Shown here: positions 25,060 to 32,801 of the stretch, in pieces
Layout of the letters: each line of letters begins with the position of its first letter
Numbering within the stretch: position 1 is the stretch's first letter
Assembly: GCA_946002055.1 (NCBI GenBank)
Contig: CAMFYL010000003.1
Span: 1 to 64,000, forward strand
Source of the DNA: an uncultured Roseburia sp.
GTDB taxonomy: Bacteria > Bacillota > Clostridia > Lachnospirales > Lachnospiraceae
Length of the DNA stretch: 64,000 nucleotides
Reading direction: 5' to 3'
The notes under the pieces: model-generated
The model's database searches: none
The model's input: the letters and a program-made list of their open reading frames with translations, nothing else
What the model was told of the DNA's origin: nothing
Translations under genes and position numbers: made by a program

Positions 25060-25083
25060 TAAAAAATGATTTCCTGAGGACCC

Positions 25084-25707
25084 TTGAAAACATTTTTAGA
25101 TCCCCTGGATGCAAAGGAAGAAGCTGCTCTCCTTCAGCAGATGGAAGCGGGAAGTCAGAAGGCAAAGCACAAGCTTATTGAACATAATATGCGTCTGGTG
25201 GCGCATGTGGCAAAGAAGTATTATAGTCCCAACGAAGATACAGAGGATCTTCTCTCCATAGGAACCATTGGTCTTGTAAAGGCGGTGGATACCTATAACG
25301 CCCAGAAGGGATATAAACTGGCAACCTATGCTGCCAGATGTATTGATAATGAGCTACTGATGTATTTTCGTGGAAAAAAGAAACAATCCAAGGATATCTC
25401 TTTGTTTGAACCGATTGGAAGAGACAAAGAGGGGAACCAGATTCGCCTATACGACGTGCTTGAGCAAGACAGCGTTGATATTGCAGAGGAGATGGACAAA
25501 GAGAGATGCATCCAAAGACTTAGCACACTGATGTGGTCTGTGCTTAATAAGCGGGAACAGGATATTCTCTGTAAGCGCTATGGCATTGGTCAAGAAAACC
25601 ACTATACGCAAAAGCAGATTGCCGGTCAGCTGGGTATATCCCGTTCCTATGTATCTAGAATTGAGAAGAGGGCACTGGAAAAACTGCGCTATGCACTGGA
25701 AAATTAA
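25084..25707 (+). CDS. sigK: RNA polymerase sporulation sigma factor SigK
   Basis: A 207-residue sigma-70 family factor. NMRLVAHVAKKYYSP, EDLLSIGTIGLVKAVDTY and KLATYAARCIDNELLMYFR form region 2. ISLFEPIGRDKEGNQIRLYDVL favours SigK over SigE. ILCKRYGIG and YTQKQIAGQLGISRSYVSRIEKRALEKLR are region 4. The gene is intact, so no skin-type element interrupts it. The start is TTG 25084 with GAGGA only three bases upstream, a tight spacing; the next Met is at 25138, inside the conserved N-terminus. There is no long pro-sequence of Bacillus type. It directs late mother-cell transcription, including coat genes. Confidence 0.85.
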   Translation: MKTFLDPLDAKEEAALLQQMEAGSQKAKHKLIEHNMRLVAHVAKKYYSPNEDTEDLLSIGTIGLVKAVDTYNAQKGYKLATYAARCIDNELLMYFRGKKKQSKDISLFEPIGRDKEGNQIRLYDVLEQDSVDIAEEMDKERCIQRLSTLMWSVLNKREQDILCKRYGIGQENHYTQKQIAGQLGISRSYVSRIEKRALEKLRYALEN

Positions 25708-25718
25708 ATTTAGCATTT

Positions 25719-25759
25719 AAAAAAGATGGATTCTATGATAAAATAAATCCATCTTTTTT
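25719..25759 (+). terminator. Strong terminator of sigK
   Basis: AAAAAAGATGGATT (25719-25732) pairs with AATCCATCTTTTTT (25746-25759), a 14-bp stem with a 13-base loop and six terminal T. Confidence 0.9.
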
Positions 25760-25809
25760 CAGTTGTTGTATTTTCACAACATATTTCCGTGAATACAAGT
25801 AATGATAAT

Positions 25810-27348
25810 ATGTATAGTTTGGTTCATACTGCCACCATATGTGGCATAGATTCTATGATGATATCAGTAGAAGCAGATATCAGCAATGGCATGCCCATGT
25901 TTTCCATGGTTGGCTTCTTGGCATCTGAGGTAAAAGAATCCAGAGATAGAGTACGAACAGCGCTAAAGAATACTGGATTTGAATTGCCTGTAAAAAGAAT
26001 TACCGTGAATTTTTCCCCGGCAAATATCAGAAAGTCCGGAGCCGGTTTTGACCTGCCGGTGGCCATAACAATCTTGGCTGCCATGAATGAGGTGAGCCGA
26101 GAAAGGTTAGAACAAGTTATGCTGGTAGGGGAGCTTTCCTTGGAGGGCAAAATTTTTGGCGTGTCCGGGGTTCTTTCTATGGTGTTATGTGCCAAGGAGG
26201 CAGGGATGAGGTGCTGTATTGTACCCAGAGAAAATGAAAGGGAGGCCAAACTGATTCCGGGGATTGATATTATTGGAGTGACGAGTCTGGGGGAGGTTAT
26301 CTGGTTTTTAAATACAGGGGAGAAGGCCATATACGAAGAAGAGACGCCGGAAGAGAAAAAGGAACAGAACTTACCCTGTCACAATTTCTCAGAAATCAAT
26401 GGACAGCAGTTGCTGAGACGAGCCTGTGAGGTGGCGATTTCAGGTATGCATAATTTGCTGATGGTGGGACCTCCCGGGGCAGGCAAAACCATGGTTGCAA
26501 AATGCATTCCTTCCATTCTTCCGCCAATGACCTTAGAGGAGCAAATAGAGCTTTCAAAAATTTACAGTGTGTGTGGCCTGTTTCGCGAACGGGAAAGTCT
26601 CATGGAACAGCGTCCTTTTCGCAATCCGCATCACACCATATCGGAACAAGGCTTAACAGGTGGAGGCAAGGAGCCAAAGCCGGGAGAAATATCCCTTGCC
26701 CATAGCGGTGTTTTGTTTCTGGATGAGCTGACAGAATTTCGGAAAAATACCCTGGAGGTATTGCGACAACCCATGGAGGATAAGGAGGTTACCATTGCAA
26801 GAGTCAATGGCACCTATTGTTTCCCCGCAAATTTTGTTCTTGTTGCGGCTATGAATCCCTGTAACTGTGGCTATTATCCGGATATGAGCAGGTGCCACTG
26901 TTCCCAACCCTCCATCCAGCGTCATATGGACAAACTAAGCCAGCCGCTTCTGGACCGCATCGACCTTTGTGTGGAGGTGTCTGCTGTGGGATACGACGAT
27001 CTGATACGTCCCGGTGGGGCCAATGAATCCTCAGAAGAAATCAGGCGGCGAGTGATTCGTATGCACCAAATACAAAAGGAACGATTTGAAGGGACGGACA
27101 TTCTCTTTAACAGCCGTATTCCGGCCAGGGAGTTGCAACGCTATTGTCCTTTAGGGGAAAAGGAGATGGCATACATGGAAGCAATGTATAAAAAAATGGA
27201 TTTGACAGCCAGAACCTATCACAAGATTGTTCGGGTGGCCAGAACCATTGCAGATATGGATGGCGCAAAGAATATTTCCAGAAAACACTTACAGGAGGCA
27301 ATCTGTTATCGGGGCATGGATAAGCGCTATTGGGAGAACTGCCTATGA
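25810..27348 (+). CDS. comM: YifB/ComM-family Mg-chelatase-like AAA+ ATPase
   Basis: About 512 residues from ATG 25810 (MYSLVHTATICGID), the usual start of the family; GTG 25789 is also in frame. Neither has a clear ribosome site. N-terminal Lon-like ChlI domain: NFSPANIRKSGAGFDLPVAI and LVGELSLEGKIFGVSGVL. AAA+ core: MVGPPGAGKTMVAKCIPSILPP (Walker A), HSGVLFLDELTEF (Walker B) and a Cys-rich insert NPCNCGYYPD with RCHCS. ComM acts as a helicase promoting branch migration in natural transformation. It overlaps dprA by four bases, which fits a shared role in handling incoming DNA. Confidence 0.88.
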   Translation: MYSLVHTATICGIDSMMISVEADISNGMPMFSMVGFLASEVKESRDRVRTALKNTGFELPVKRITVNFSPANIRKSGAGFDLPVAITILAAMNEVSRERLEQVMLVGELSLEGKIFGVSGVLSMVLCAKEAGMRCCIVPRENEREAKLIPGIDIIGVTSLGEVIWFLNTGEKAIYEEETPEEKKEQNLPCHNFSEINGQQLLRRACEVAISGMHNLLMVGPPGAGKTMVAKCIPSILPPMTLEEQIELSKIYSVCGLFRERESLMEQRPFRNPHHTISEQGLTGGGKEPKPGEISLAHSGVLFLDELTEFRKNTLEVLRQPMEDKEVTIARVNGTYCFPANFVLVAAMNPCNCGYYPDMSRCHCSQPSIQRHMDKLSQPLLDRIDLCVEVSAVGYDDLIRPGGANESSEEIRRRVIRMHQIQKERFEGTDILFNSRIPARELQRYCPLGEKEMAYMEAMYKKMDLTARTYHKIVRVARTIADMDGAKNISRKHLQEAICYRGMDKRYWENCL

Positions 27349-28433
27349 TGTATCAATATTGGTTTTTGCGTCTGGCTGGGGTGGGAAATGCTAAAAAACG
27401 TAGCCTGATTGAGGCCTTTGGTTCGTCGGAGGCTGTCTACAAAGCAACCCGGGGAGATTTGCGCTCCTATGGTCTTTTGGAGGAAGGACAGATTCAAAGG
27501 ATATTGGAACAGGGGAAGGCTTGGGATTTGGAAGGTGAGTACCGGAAGTTTTGTATGACGGGACAAAGTCTTGTTACCTTGGAACAGAAGGAATACCCGT
27601 CAATGCTTGCCAAAGTATTTGATGCACCATACGGGTTACATTTTCTGGGGGAGCTACCGCCGGAAAATGCCAATATGGTGGCAATTGTTGGGTCCAGAAA
27701 CTGTAGTGCCTACGGGCAAAAAATGGCGCAGGATTTGGCAAAGGAGCTGGGCCGCAGAGGATACTGGGTAATCAGCGGAATGGCAAGAGGTATTGATGCC
27801 TATGCTCATCAGGGCTGTTTGGATGGAGGGGGCAAGACTGTGGCGGTCTTAGGATCCGGTGCAGATGTTTGCTATCCAAGAAGTAATCAGGTCTTATATG
27901 GCAGGATACAGGAGCGTGGCTGTGTGCTTTCAGAGTACGCTGCCGGCACACCGCCTTTGGCCAGACAATTTCCGGCTAGAAATAGAATTATCAGTGGAAT
28001 GGCAAGATGGGTTGTGGTGGTGGAGGCAAGAGAGAAGAGTGGTTCCCTAATTACCATTGATTATGCGCTGGAACAGGGAAAGGATGTGTATGCTGTTCCG
28101 GGAAGAATGACAGACCCGCTAAGTCGGGGTTGCAATGGTCTCATCGCCCAGGGAGCAGGAATCATCACGTCGGTGGAACAATTCATTTCTAATATAGAAG
28201 AGATAGAGTTTTTAGGGATATCGTCCCATCTGTCGTGTCAGGAAGAAATTTTTCTCCTTGAAAAAGAAGAGTTGTTGGTGTATAGTTGTTTCGATTTCTA
28301 TCCCAAAAACATAGATACGGTTTTGGTGGAGTCGGGACTGGAACTCTTGACACTGCTTTCTATTATTATGAATCTATGTGATAAAGGATATCTGAAAGAA
28401 ATATTTAAGAATGAATACATCAAGTGTAAGTAG
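27345..28433 (+). CDS. dprA: DNA-processing protein DprA
   Basis: About 362 residues, started at ATG 27345 with GGGAGA seven bases upstream; it overlaps the comM stop (ATGA). The Rossmann-like core shows VAIVGSRNCSAYGQKMAQDLA, WVISGMARGIDAYAHQGCL, TVAVLGSGADVCYPR, FPARNRIISGMA, REKSGSLITIDYALEQGKDVYAVPGRM and GLIAQGAGIITS, all typical of DprA/Smf. It loads RecA on incoming single-stranded DNA. The C-terminal 100 residues look like a winged helix. No other competence genes are present in the window. topA follows within ten bases. Confidence 0.92.
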   Translation: MMYQYWFLRLAGVGNAKKRSLIEAFGSSEAVYKATRGDLRSYGLLEEGQIQRILEQGKAWDLEGEYRKFCMTGQSLVTLEQKEYPSMLAKVFDAPYGLHFLGELPPENANMVAIVGSRNCSAYGQKMAQDLAKELGRRGYWVISGMARGIDAYAHQGCLDGGGKTVAVLGSGADVCYPRSNQVLYGRIQERGCVLSEYAAGTPPLARQFPARNRIISGMARWVVVVEAREKSGSLITIDYALEQGKDVYAVPGRMTDPLSRGCNGLIAQGAGIITSVEQFISNIEEIEFLGISSHLSCQEEIFLLEKEELLVYSCFDFYPKNIDTVLVESGLELLTLLSIIMNLCDKGYLKEIFKNEYIKCK

Positions 28434-28442
28434 GAGAAGATG

Positions 28443-30524
28443 ATGGCGAAGTATCTTGTGATTGTGGAGTCACCGGCCAAGGTGAAGACAATAAAGAAAT
28501 TTTTGGGCAAGAATTATGAGGTTATGGCATCCAATGGACATGTGAGAGACCTTCCAAAGTCTCAGCTGGGATTTGACCCGGAACATAACTTTGAACCAAA
28601 ATATATCACCATTCGAGGAAAGGGAGAACTGTTAGCAGGTCTTCGCAAGGAAGCGAAAAAGGCAGATAAGATTTATCTGGCAACTGACCCTGACCGTGAG
28701 GGAGAGGCCATTTCATGGCATTTGATTAAAGCCTTAAAGCTGGAAGATAAGAATGTAGCCAGAATTACATTTAACGAAATTACAAAGACAGCAGTAAAGA
28801 ATTCGTTGAAGAATCCCAGAGAAATCGATATGAATCTTGTTGATTCTCAGCAGGCAAGAAGAATGCTGGATCGTATGGTGGGATATCGCATTAGTCCTCT
28901 GCTTTGGGCAAAGGTAAAACGAGGACTTAGTGCAGGTAGAGTACAGTCTGTGGCACTTCGCCTGATTTGTGACAGAGAAGAGGAAATAGATGCATTTATT
29001 CCTCAGGAGTACTACACACTTGACGTTACTTTGAATAATTTGGATACAAAAAAATCCTTTGTGGCCAAGTTCTATGGCAATAAGGATGGCAAAATGGAGA
29101 TTGCCAATAAGGAAGAGCTTGATAAAATCGTTGCCTCCTTGGATCAGGCGGATTTTCGTGTTGACTCTGTAAAGACAGGAAATCGCGAAAAGAAGGCACC
29201 ATTGCCATTCACCACTTCTACACTGCAACAGGAGGCATCCAAGGCGTTGAATTTCTCAATTCAGAAGACCATGCGAATTGCACAGCAGTTATATGAAGGA
29301 GTGGATATCAAAGGGGAAGGCACGGTAGGTTTGATTACCTATCTTAGAACGGATTCTGTACGTGTCTCTGATGAGGCAAAGGCTGCTGCGGCATCTTTTA
29401 TTTCAGGAAATTATGGAGACGACTATTTGCAGAACGGGGCAGAGCGCACAAAGAAGACAGCCTCTAAGGTACAGGATGCCCACGAGGCAATTCGTCCTTC
29501 TTCCATTGAACGTATTCCTTCTGAGGTGAAGGATTCTCTTTCCCGAGATCAGTTCCGTTTGTATCAGTTGATCTGGAAGCGTTTTGTTGCCAGCCAGATG
29601 AGCAATGCAATCTATGAGACGGTAAGTGTTAAGATTGGCGCAGGGGATTATCAATTTTCTGTGGCTGATTCTAAGCGTTTGTTTGATGGATTTATGCTTG
29701 TGTACACCGATGCCGATGAGGAGAAGGAAGATAAGACCTTAAGTGCCCACAATTTGAACAAGGACACAAAGCTTGGTTTCCGTTCATTCGAGGAAAAACA
29801 GCACTTTACTCAGCCGGCACCACATTTTACAGAGGCCTCTTTGGTTCGCACATTAGAGGAGCTTGGTATTGGCCGTCCAAGTACGTATTCGCCAATCATT
29901 TCTACTCTTTTGAAGAGAAGATATATTACAAAGGAAGCAAAGAACATTTTTGTTACGGAGCTTGGTGAAGTAGTAAACGGCATTATGAAGGAATCATTCC
30001 CTACCATTGTTGATGAACAGTTCACAGCAACCCTGGAAGGACTTTTGGATCAGATTGAGGAGGGAAATGTGTCTTGGAAATCTGTGATCAGCAACTTCTA
30101 TCCTGATTTGGAAGAGGCTGTTAAGGTGGCAGAAAGTGAACTGGAAAAGGTAAAAATCGAAGATGAGGTTACCGATGTAATATGTGAAGAGTGTGGCAGA
30201 AACATGGTAATCAAATATGGCCCTCACGGAAAGTTTTTGGCTTGTCCGGGATTCCCGGAATGTAGAAACACCAAGCCATATCTGGAAAAGATTGGTGTTG
30301 CTTGTCCAAAGTGTGGCAAGGATGTGGTGATGAAGAAGTCAAAAAAGGGCAGAAGGTTCTTCGGATGTGAGAATAATCCGGAGTGTGACTTTATGTCATG
30401 GTCAAGACCTGTAGAAAAGCCTTGTCCAAAATGTGGTGGCTATATGGTCATCAAGGGTAATAAATTAGTCTGTGAGAACGAAGCATGTCGCCATGTGGAA
30501 ATTGCTGAAAAAACAAGTAATTAA
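28443..30524 (+). CDS. topA: DNA topoisomerase I
   Basis: 693 residues from ATG 28443, six bases after AGGAG; ATG 28440 is adjacent and only three bases away. The TOPRIM domain starts YLVIVESPAKVKTIKKFLG and includes ATDPDREGEAISWHL. The catalytic Tyr lies near residue 300 in GLITYLRTDSVRVS. RGLSAGRVQSVALRLICDRE is conserved. The C-terminus has three Cys4 zinc ribbons beginning CEECGRNMVIKYGPHG, CPKCGKDVVMKKSKKG and CPKCGGYMVIKGN. It relaxes negative supercoils. It follows dprA closely, a common Firmicutes arrangement. Confidence 0.95.
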   Translation: MAKYLVIVESPAKVKTIKKFLGKNYEVMASNGHVRDLPKSQLGFDPEHNFEPKYITIRGKGELLAGLRKEAKKADKIYLATDPDREGEAISWHLIKALKLEDKNVARITFNEITKTAVKNSLKNPREIDMNLVDSQQARRMLDRMVGYRISPLLWAKVKRGLSAGRVQSVALRLICDREEEIDAFIPQEYYTLDVTLNNLDTKKSFVAKFYGNKDGKMEIANKEELDKIVASLDQADFRVDSVKTGNREKKAPLPFTTSTLQQEASKALNFSIQKTMRIAQQLYEGVDIKGEGTVGLITYLRTDSVRVSDEAKAAAASFISGNYGDDYLQNGAERTKKTASKVQDAHEAIRPSSIERIPSEVKDSLSRDQFRLYQLIWKRFVASQMSNAIYETVSVKIGAGDYQFSVADSKRLFDGFMLVYTDADEEKEDKTLSAHNLNKDTKLGFRSFEEKQHFTQPAPHFTEASLVRTLEELGIGRPSTYSPIISTLLKRRYITKEAKNIFVTELGEVVNGIMKESFPTIVDEQFTATLEGLLDQIEEGNVSWKSVISNFYPDLEEAVKVAESELEKVKIEDEVTDVICEECGRNMVIKYGPHGKFLACPGFPECRNTKPYLEKIGVACPKCGKDVVMKKSKKGRRFFGCENNPECDFMSWSRPVEKPCPKCGGYMVIKGNKLVCENEACRHVEIAEKTSN

Positions 30525-30529
30525 TACTT

Positions 30530-30544
30530 AATTTTCAGAAAATA
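30530..30544. promoter_or_regulatory. CodY box (autoregulatory site)
   Basis: AATTTTCAGAAAATA matches the CodY consensus AATTTTCWGAAAATT at 14 of 15 positions. It ends one base before the codY -35 element, so bound CodY would block or modulate its own promoter. Confidence 0.8.
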
Positions 30545-30545
30545 G

Positions 30546-30574
30546 TTGTAATTGTGAGAATGGAATGTTAAAAT
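30546..30574 (+). promoter_or_regulatory. Sigma-A promoter of codY
   Basis: TTGTAA (30546-30551), a spacer of 17 and TAAAAT (30569-30574). The start site is near 30581, with a leader of about 39 bases and GGAGGA before the ATG at 30620. Confidence 0.65.
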
Positions 30575-30619
30575 CTCCTTATCCATATGTGTGGGCTTGT
30601 TTCAATAAGGAGGAATAGC

Positions 30620-31399
30620 ATGAGTGTCCAGTTGTTAGATAAGACAAGAAAGATTGGCAAGTTACTTCACAACAATAGTTCGTCTAAGGTTGTGTTTAAT
30701 GATATTTGTCAGGTTTTGACAGAGATTCTTGATTCTTGTATCCTTGTTATCAGTAAGAAGGGTAAGGTGTTGGGAATTAGTCATTGTAAAGGGACAGAGG
30801 ATATTACAGAGTTAATCGTTGATCAGGTTGGAGGATTTATTGATCCGGCTCTGAACGAGAGACTTCTCGGTATTCTCTCAACAAAGGAGAATGTTAATTT
30901 ACAGACCCTAGGCTTTGAGAGAGATGACATCGGTAAATATTCAGCTATCATTGCGCCACTGGACATTGCCGGGGAGAGACTGGGTACTTTGTTTGTATAT
31001 CGTTATGATCATCAGTATGATATTGACGACATTATTCTTTGCGAATACGGAACCACAGTTGTTGGTCTTGAAATGATGCGCTCCGTGAATGAAGAGAGTG
31101 CAGAGGAGAACCGGAAGATTCAGATTGTAAAATCCGCAATTTCGACCCTGTCCTTCTCAGAGCTGGAAGCGATTATCCATATTTTTGATGAGCTTGACGG
31201 CTCAGAGGGCATCTTAGTTGCGTCTAAGATTGCAGATAGGGTGGGCATTACCCGCTCTGTCATTGTAAATGCGCTGCGCAAGTTTGAAAGTGCAGGTGTT
31301 ATCGAGTCAAGATCCTCCGGAATGAAGGGGACATATATTAAGGTTTTGAACGATGTTGTGTTTGATGAATTAGACAGAGTGCGTCGTTCGAATAAGTAA
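30620..31399 (+). CDS. codY: GTP-sensing pleiotropic transcriptional regulator CodY
   Basis: 259 residues from ATG 30620, chosen for AAGGAGGA just upstream; an in-frame ATG at 30587 lies at the start of the leader. The N-terminal GAF-like domain (MSVQLLDKTRKIGKLL to VVGLEMMRS) senses branched-chain amino acids, and GTP in many species. The C-terminal winged helix (ASKIADRVGITRSVIVNALRKFESAGVIESRSSGMKGTYIKVLN) is the CodY DNA-binding signature. It represses nutrient-acquisition, and often motility and sporulation, genes when nutrients are ample. A CodY box next to its own -35 indicates autoregulation. It lies directly upstream of the flagellar operon but is separated from it by a terminator. 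Confidence 0.95.
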   Translation: MSVQLLDKTRKIGKLLHNNSSSKVVFNDICQVLTEILDSCILVISKKGKVLGISHCKGTEDITELIVDQVGGFIDPALNERLLGILSTKENVNLQTLGFERDDIGKYSAIIAPLDIAGERLGTLFVYRYDHQYDIDDIILCEYGTTVVGLEMMRSVNEESAEENRKIQIVKSAISTLSFSELEAIIHIFDELDGSEGILVASKIADRVGITRSVIVNALRKFESAGVIESRSSGMKGTYIKVLNDVVFDELDRVRRSNK

Positions 31400-31426
31400 C
31401 ACATACGCAGGGATGGTATTGATAAA

Positions 31427-31458
31427 GGGACTTATGAGTTTTCATAGGCCCCTTTTTT
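31427..31458 (+). terminator. Terminator of codY
   Basis: GGGACTTATGA (31427-31437) pairs with TCATAGGCCCC (31442-31452), with one wobble and one mismatch and a 4-base loop, followed by TTTTTT. Confidence 0.75.
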
Positions 31459-31516
31459 GTTTCTCTTATTTTTGCCACAAAATGGTAATTCAACAACTCC
31501 TAGTGTGTTGACTGGT

Positions 31517-31554
31517 AAAAAACACAATATCGTGTAAAAAACACTTGTGTTTTT
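31517..31554. promoter_or_regulatory. Dyad repeats at the flagellar operon promoter (possible operator)
   Basis: AAAAAACAC occurs twice (31517-31525 and 31536-31544). The second copy forms a perfect palindrome AAAAACAC-TT-GTGTTTTT (31537-31554), and the first faces GTGT (31532-31535). The palindrome covers the -35 of the predicted flgB promoter. This is consistent with a repressor or activator site, but the protein is unknown and the site does not match a CodY box. Confidence 0.45.
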
Positions 31555-31572
31555 GGGAATATATTCTATAAT
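31545..31572 (+). promoter_or_regulatory. Probable sigma-A promoter of the flagellar/chemotaxis operon
   Basis: TTGTGT (31545-31550), a spacer of 16 and a perfect TATAAT (31567-31572). The start site would be near 31579, giving a leader of about 38 bases ending in AGGAGG before flgB. Confidence 0.6.
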
Positions 31573-31616
31573 TATATATGATTAGGTGGATACTAGCCGA
31601 AAAAGGAGGAAAAGGA

Positions 31617-32012
31617 ATGATTCATTCAAATGCATTTAGTTACATCAATGTGTTGGATAAGGCTGCGGATGCCAGCTGGATTCGCGAGAATGCCATTGCC
31701 AACAACATAGCGAATGTGGACACACCCGGCTATAAGAGACAGGATGTGCAGTTTGCGGATATTCTGGAGAGAGAATTGAAAAGCAGCAAGTACAATACGC
31801 TGCAGGAAGCAGTGAACAAGGTTCCGCTGGAACGTTTGAATTCTAAAATCTACACCGACCATGAATCCTTTTCCTATCGCTTGGACGGCAATAACGTAGA
31901 TATAGACACAGAGAACGTAGAACTTGCGTCTGAACAGTTGAGATATCAGACGCTAACCACGGCAGTTACTCAGGATTTCAGCCGGTTAAAGACCGCTATG
32001 ACAACACCATAG
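31617..32012 (+). CDS. flgB: Flagellar basal-body rod protein FlgB
   Basis: 131 residues from ATG 31617, with GGAGG upstream; an ATG at 31578 is in frame but at the predicted transcription start. NAIANNIANVDTPGYKRQDVQF is the rod-protein N-terminal motif, and the C-terminal VELASEQLRYQTLTTAVTQDFSRLKTAM is typical. It is a proximal rod subunit exported by the flagellar type III system. First gene of the operon, followed by flgC and fliE. Confidence 0.95.
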   Translation: MIHSNAFSYINVLDKAADASWIRENAIANNIANVDTPGYKRQDVQFADILERELKSSKYNTLQEAVNKVPLERLNSKIYTDHESFSYRLDGNNVDIDTENVELASEQLRYQTLTTAVTQDFSRLKTAMTTP

Positions 32013-32025
32013 GAGGTAAAGTAAT

Positions 32026-32466
32026 ATGGGATTATTTCAGTCTTTTGATATTTGCGCATCCGGTATGACAGCCCAGCGTTTTCGTATGGATACCATTGCG
32101 GAAAATATTGCAAATGTAAATACAACCAGAACAGAAGATGGCACTCCTTATCGTCGAAAGATCGTAACCTTTGAGGAGAAACAGCTAAATCCTGCATTTT
32201 CTGAGGTGTTGAATAAGGCCACACAGTTTCAGGGTAATGGAGTTAAGGTGGCAAAAGTCAGTGAGGACTATGAGACGGATTTGATTATGGAATATGATCC
32301 ATCCCATCCGGATGCTGATGAGAATGGGTATGTTTCCTATCCCAATGTTAACACCGTTACAGAGATGACAAACCTGATTGATAGCAGTAGAGCGTATGAA
32401 GCTAATACCACAGCCTTTGATGCCATGAAGAAAATGGTGCAGGCGGGACTGTCTATCGGCCAATAA
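32026..32466 (+). CDS. flgC: Flagellar basal-body rod protein FlgC
   Basis: 146 residues. The N-terminal SGMTAQRFRMDTIAENIANVNTTRTEDG and the C-terminal VTEMTNLIDSSRAYEANTTAFDAMKKMVQAGLSIGQ are the conserved rod-family ends. It is a proximal rod subunit. TAGGAGG precedes the ATG, 13 bases after flgB. Confidence 0.95.
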   Translation: MGLFQSFDICASGMTAQRFRMDTIAENIANVNTTRTEDGTPYRRKIVTFEEKQLNPAFSEVLNKATQFQGNGVKVAKVSEDYETDLIMEYDPSHPDADENGYVSYPNVNTVTEMTNLIDSSRAYEANTTAFDAMKKMVQAGLSIGQ

Positions 32467-32481
32467 TGTTAGGAGGAACCT

Positions 32482-32784
32482 ATGGATATTAGTGCGATTT
32501 CCGGATTATACAAGGGCTCGGCTCAGTATACAACTCCTGTTACCACCAATGCAGGACAGGGCTTTGACAGTATTTTAAGCAATGCTATGAAATTGGTGGA
32601 AGATACCAATACACTTCAGAATCAGGCCTCTGCACAAGAGGTTGCCTTTGCGTTGGGACAGACAGATAACGTCCATGATTTGTTGATTGCAGAACAGAAA
32701 GCAAATATGGCAATTCAGTACACGGTTGCAGTGCGTAATCAGTTCATTCAGGGTTACAACACAATTATGAATATGCAGATTTAA
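32482..32784 (+). CDS. fliE: Flagellar hook-basal body protein FliE
   Basis: 100 residues. The C-terminal VHDLLIAEQKANMAIQYTVAVRNQFIQGYNTIMNMQI is the FliE signature. It joins the MS ring to the rod. TAGGAGG precedes the ATG. Confidence 0.93.
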   Translation: MDISAISGLYKGSAQYTTPVTTNAGQGFDSILSNAMKLVEDTNTLQNQASAQEVAFALGQTDNVHDLLIAEQKANMAIQYTVAVRNQFIQGYNTIMNMQI

Positions 32785-32801
32785 TTAAGAGGAAATAAAC
32801 C

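Noticed and set aside
31596-31603. GCCGAAAA as a sigma-28 -10 element before flgB
   Set aside because: It differs from GCCGATAA and no TAAA lies 15 bases upstream; the sigma-A promoter at 31545-31572 is much better.
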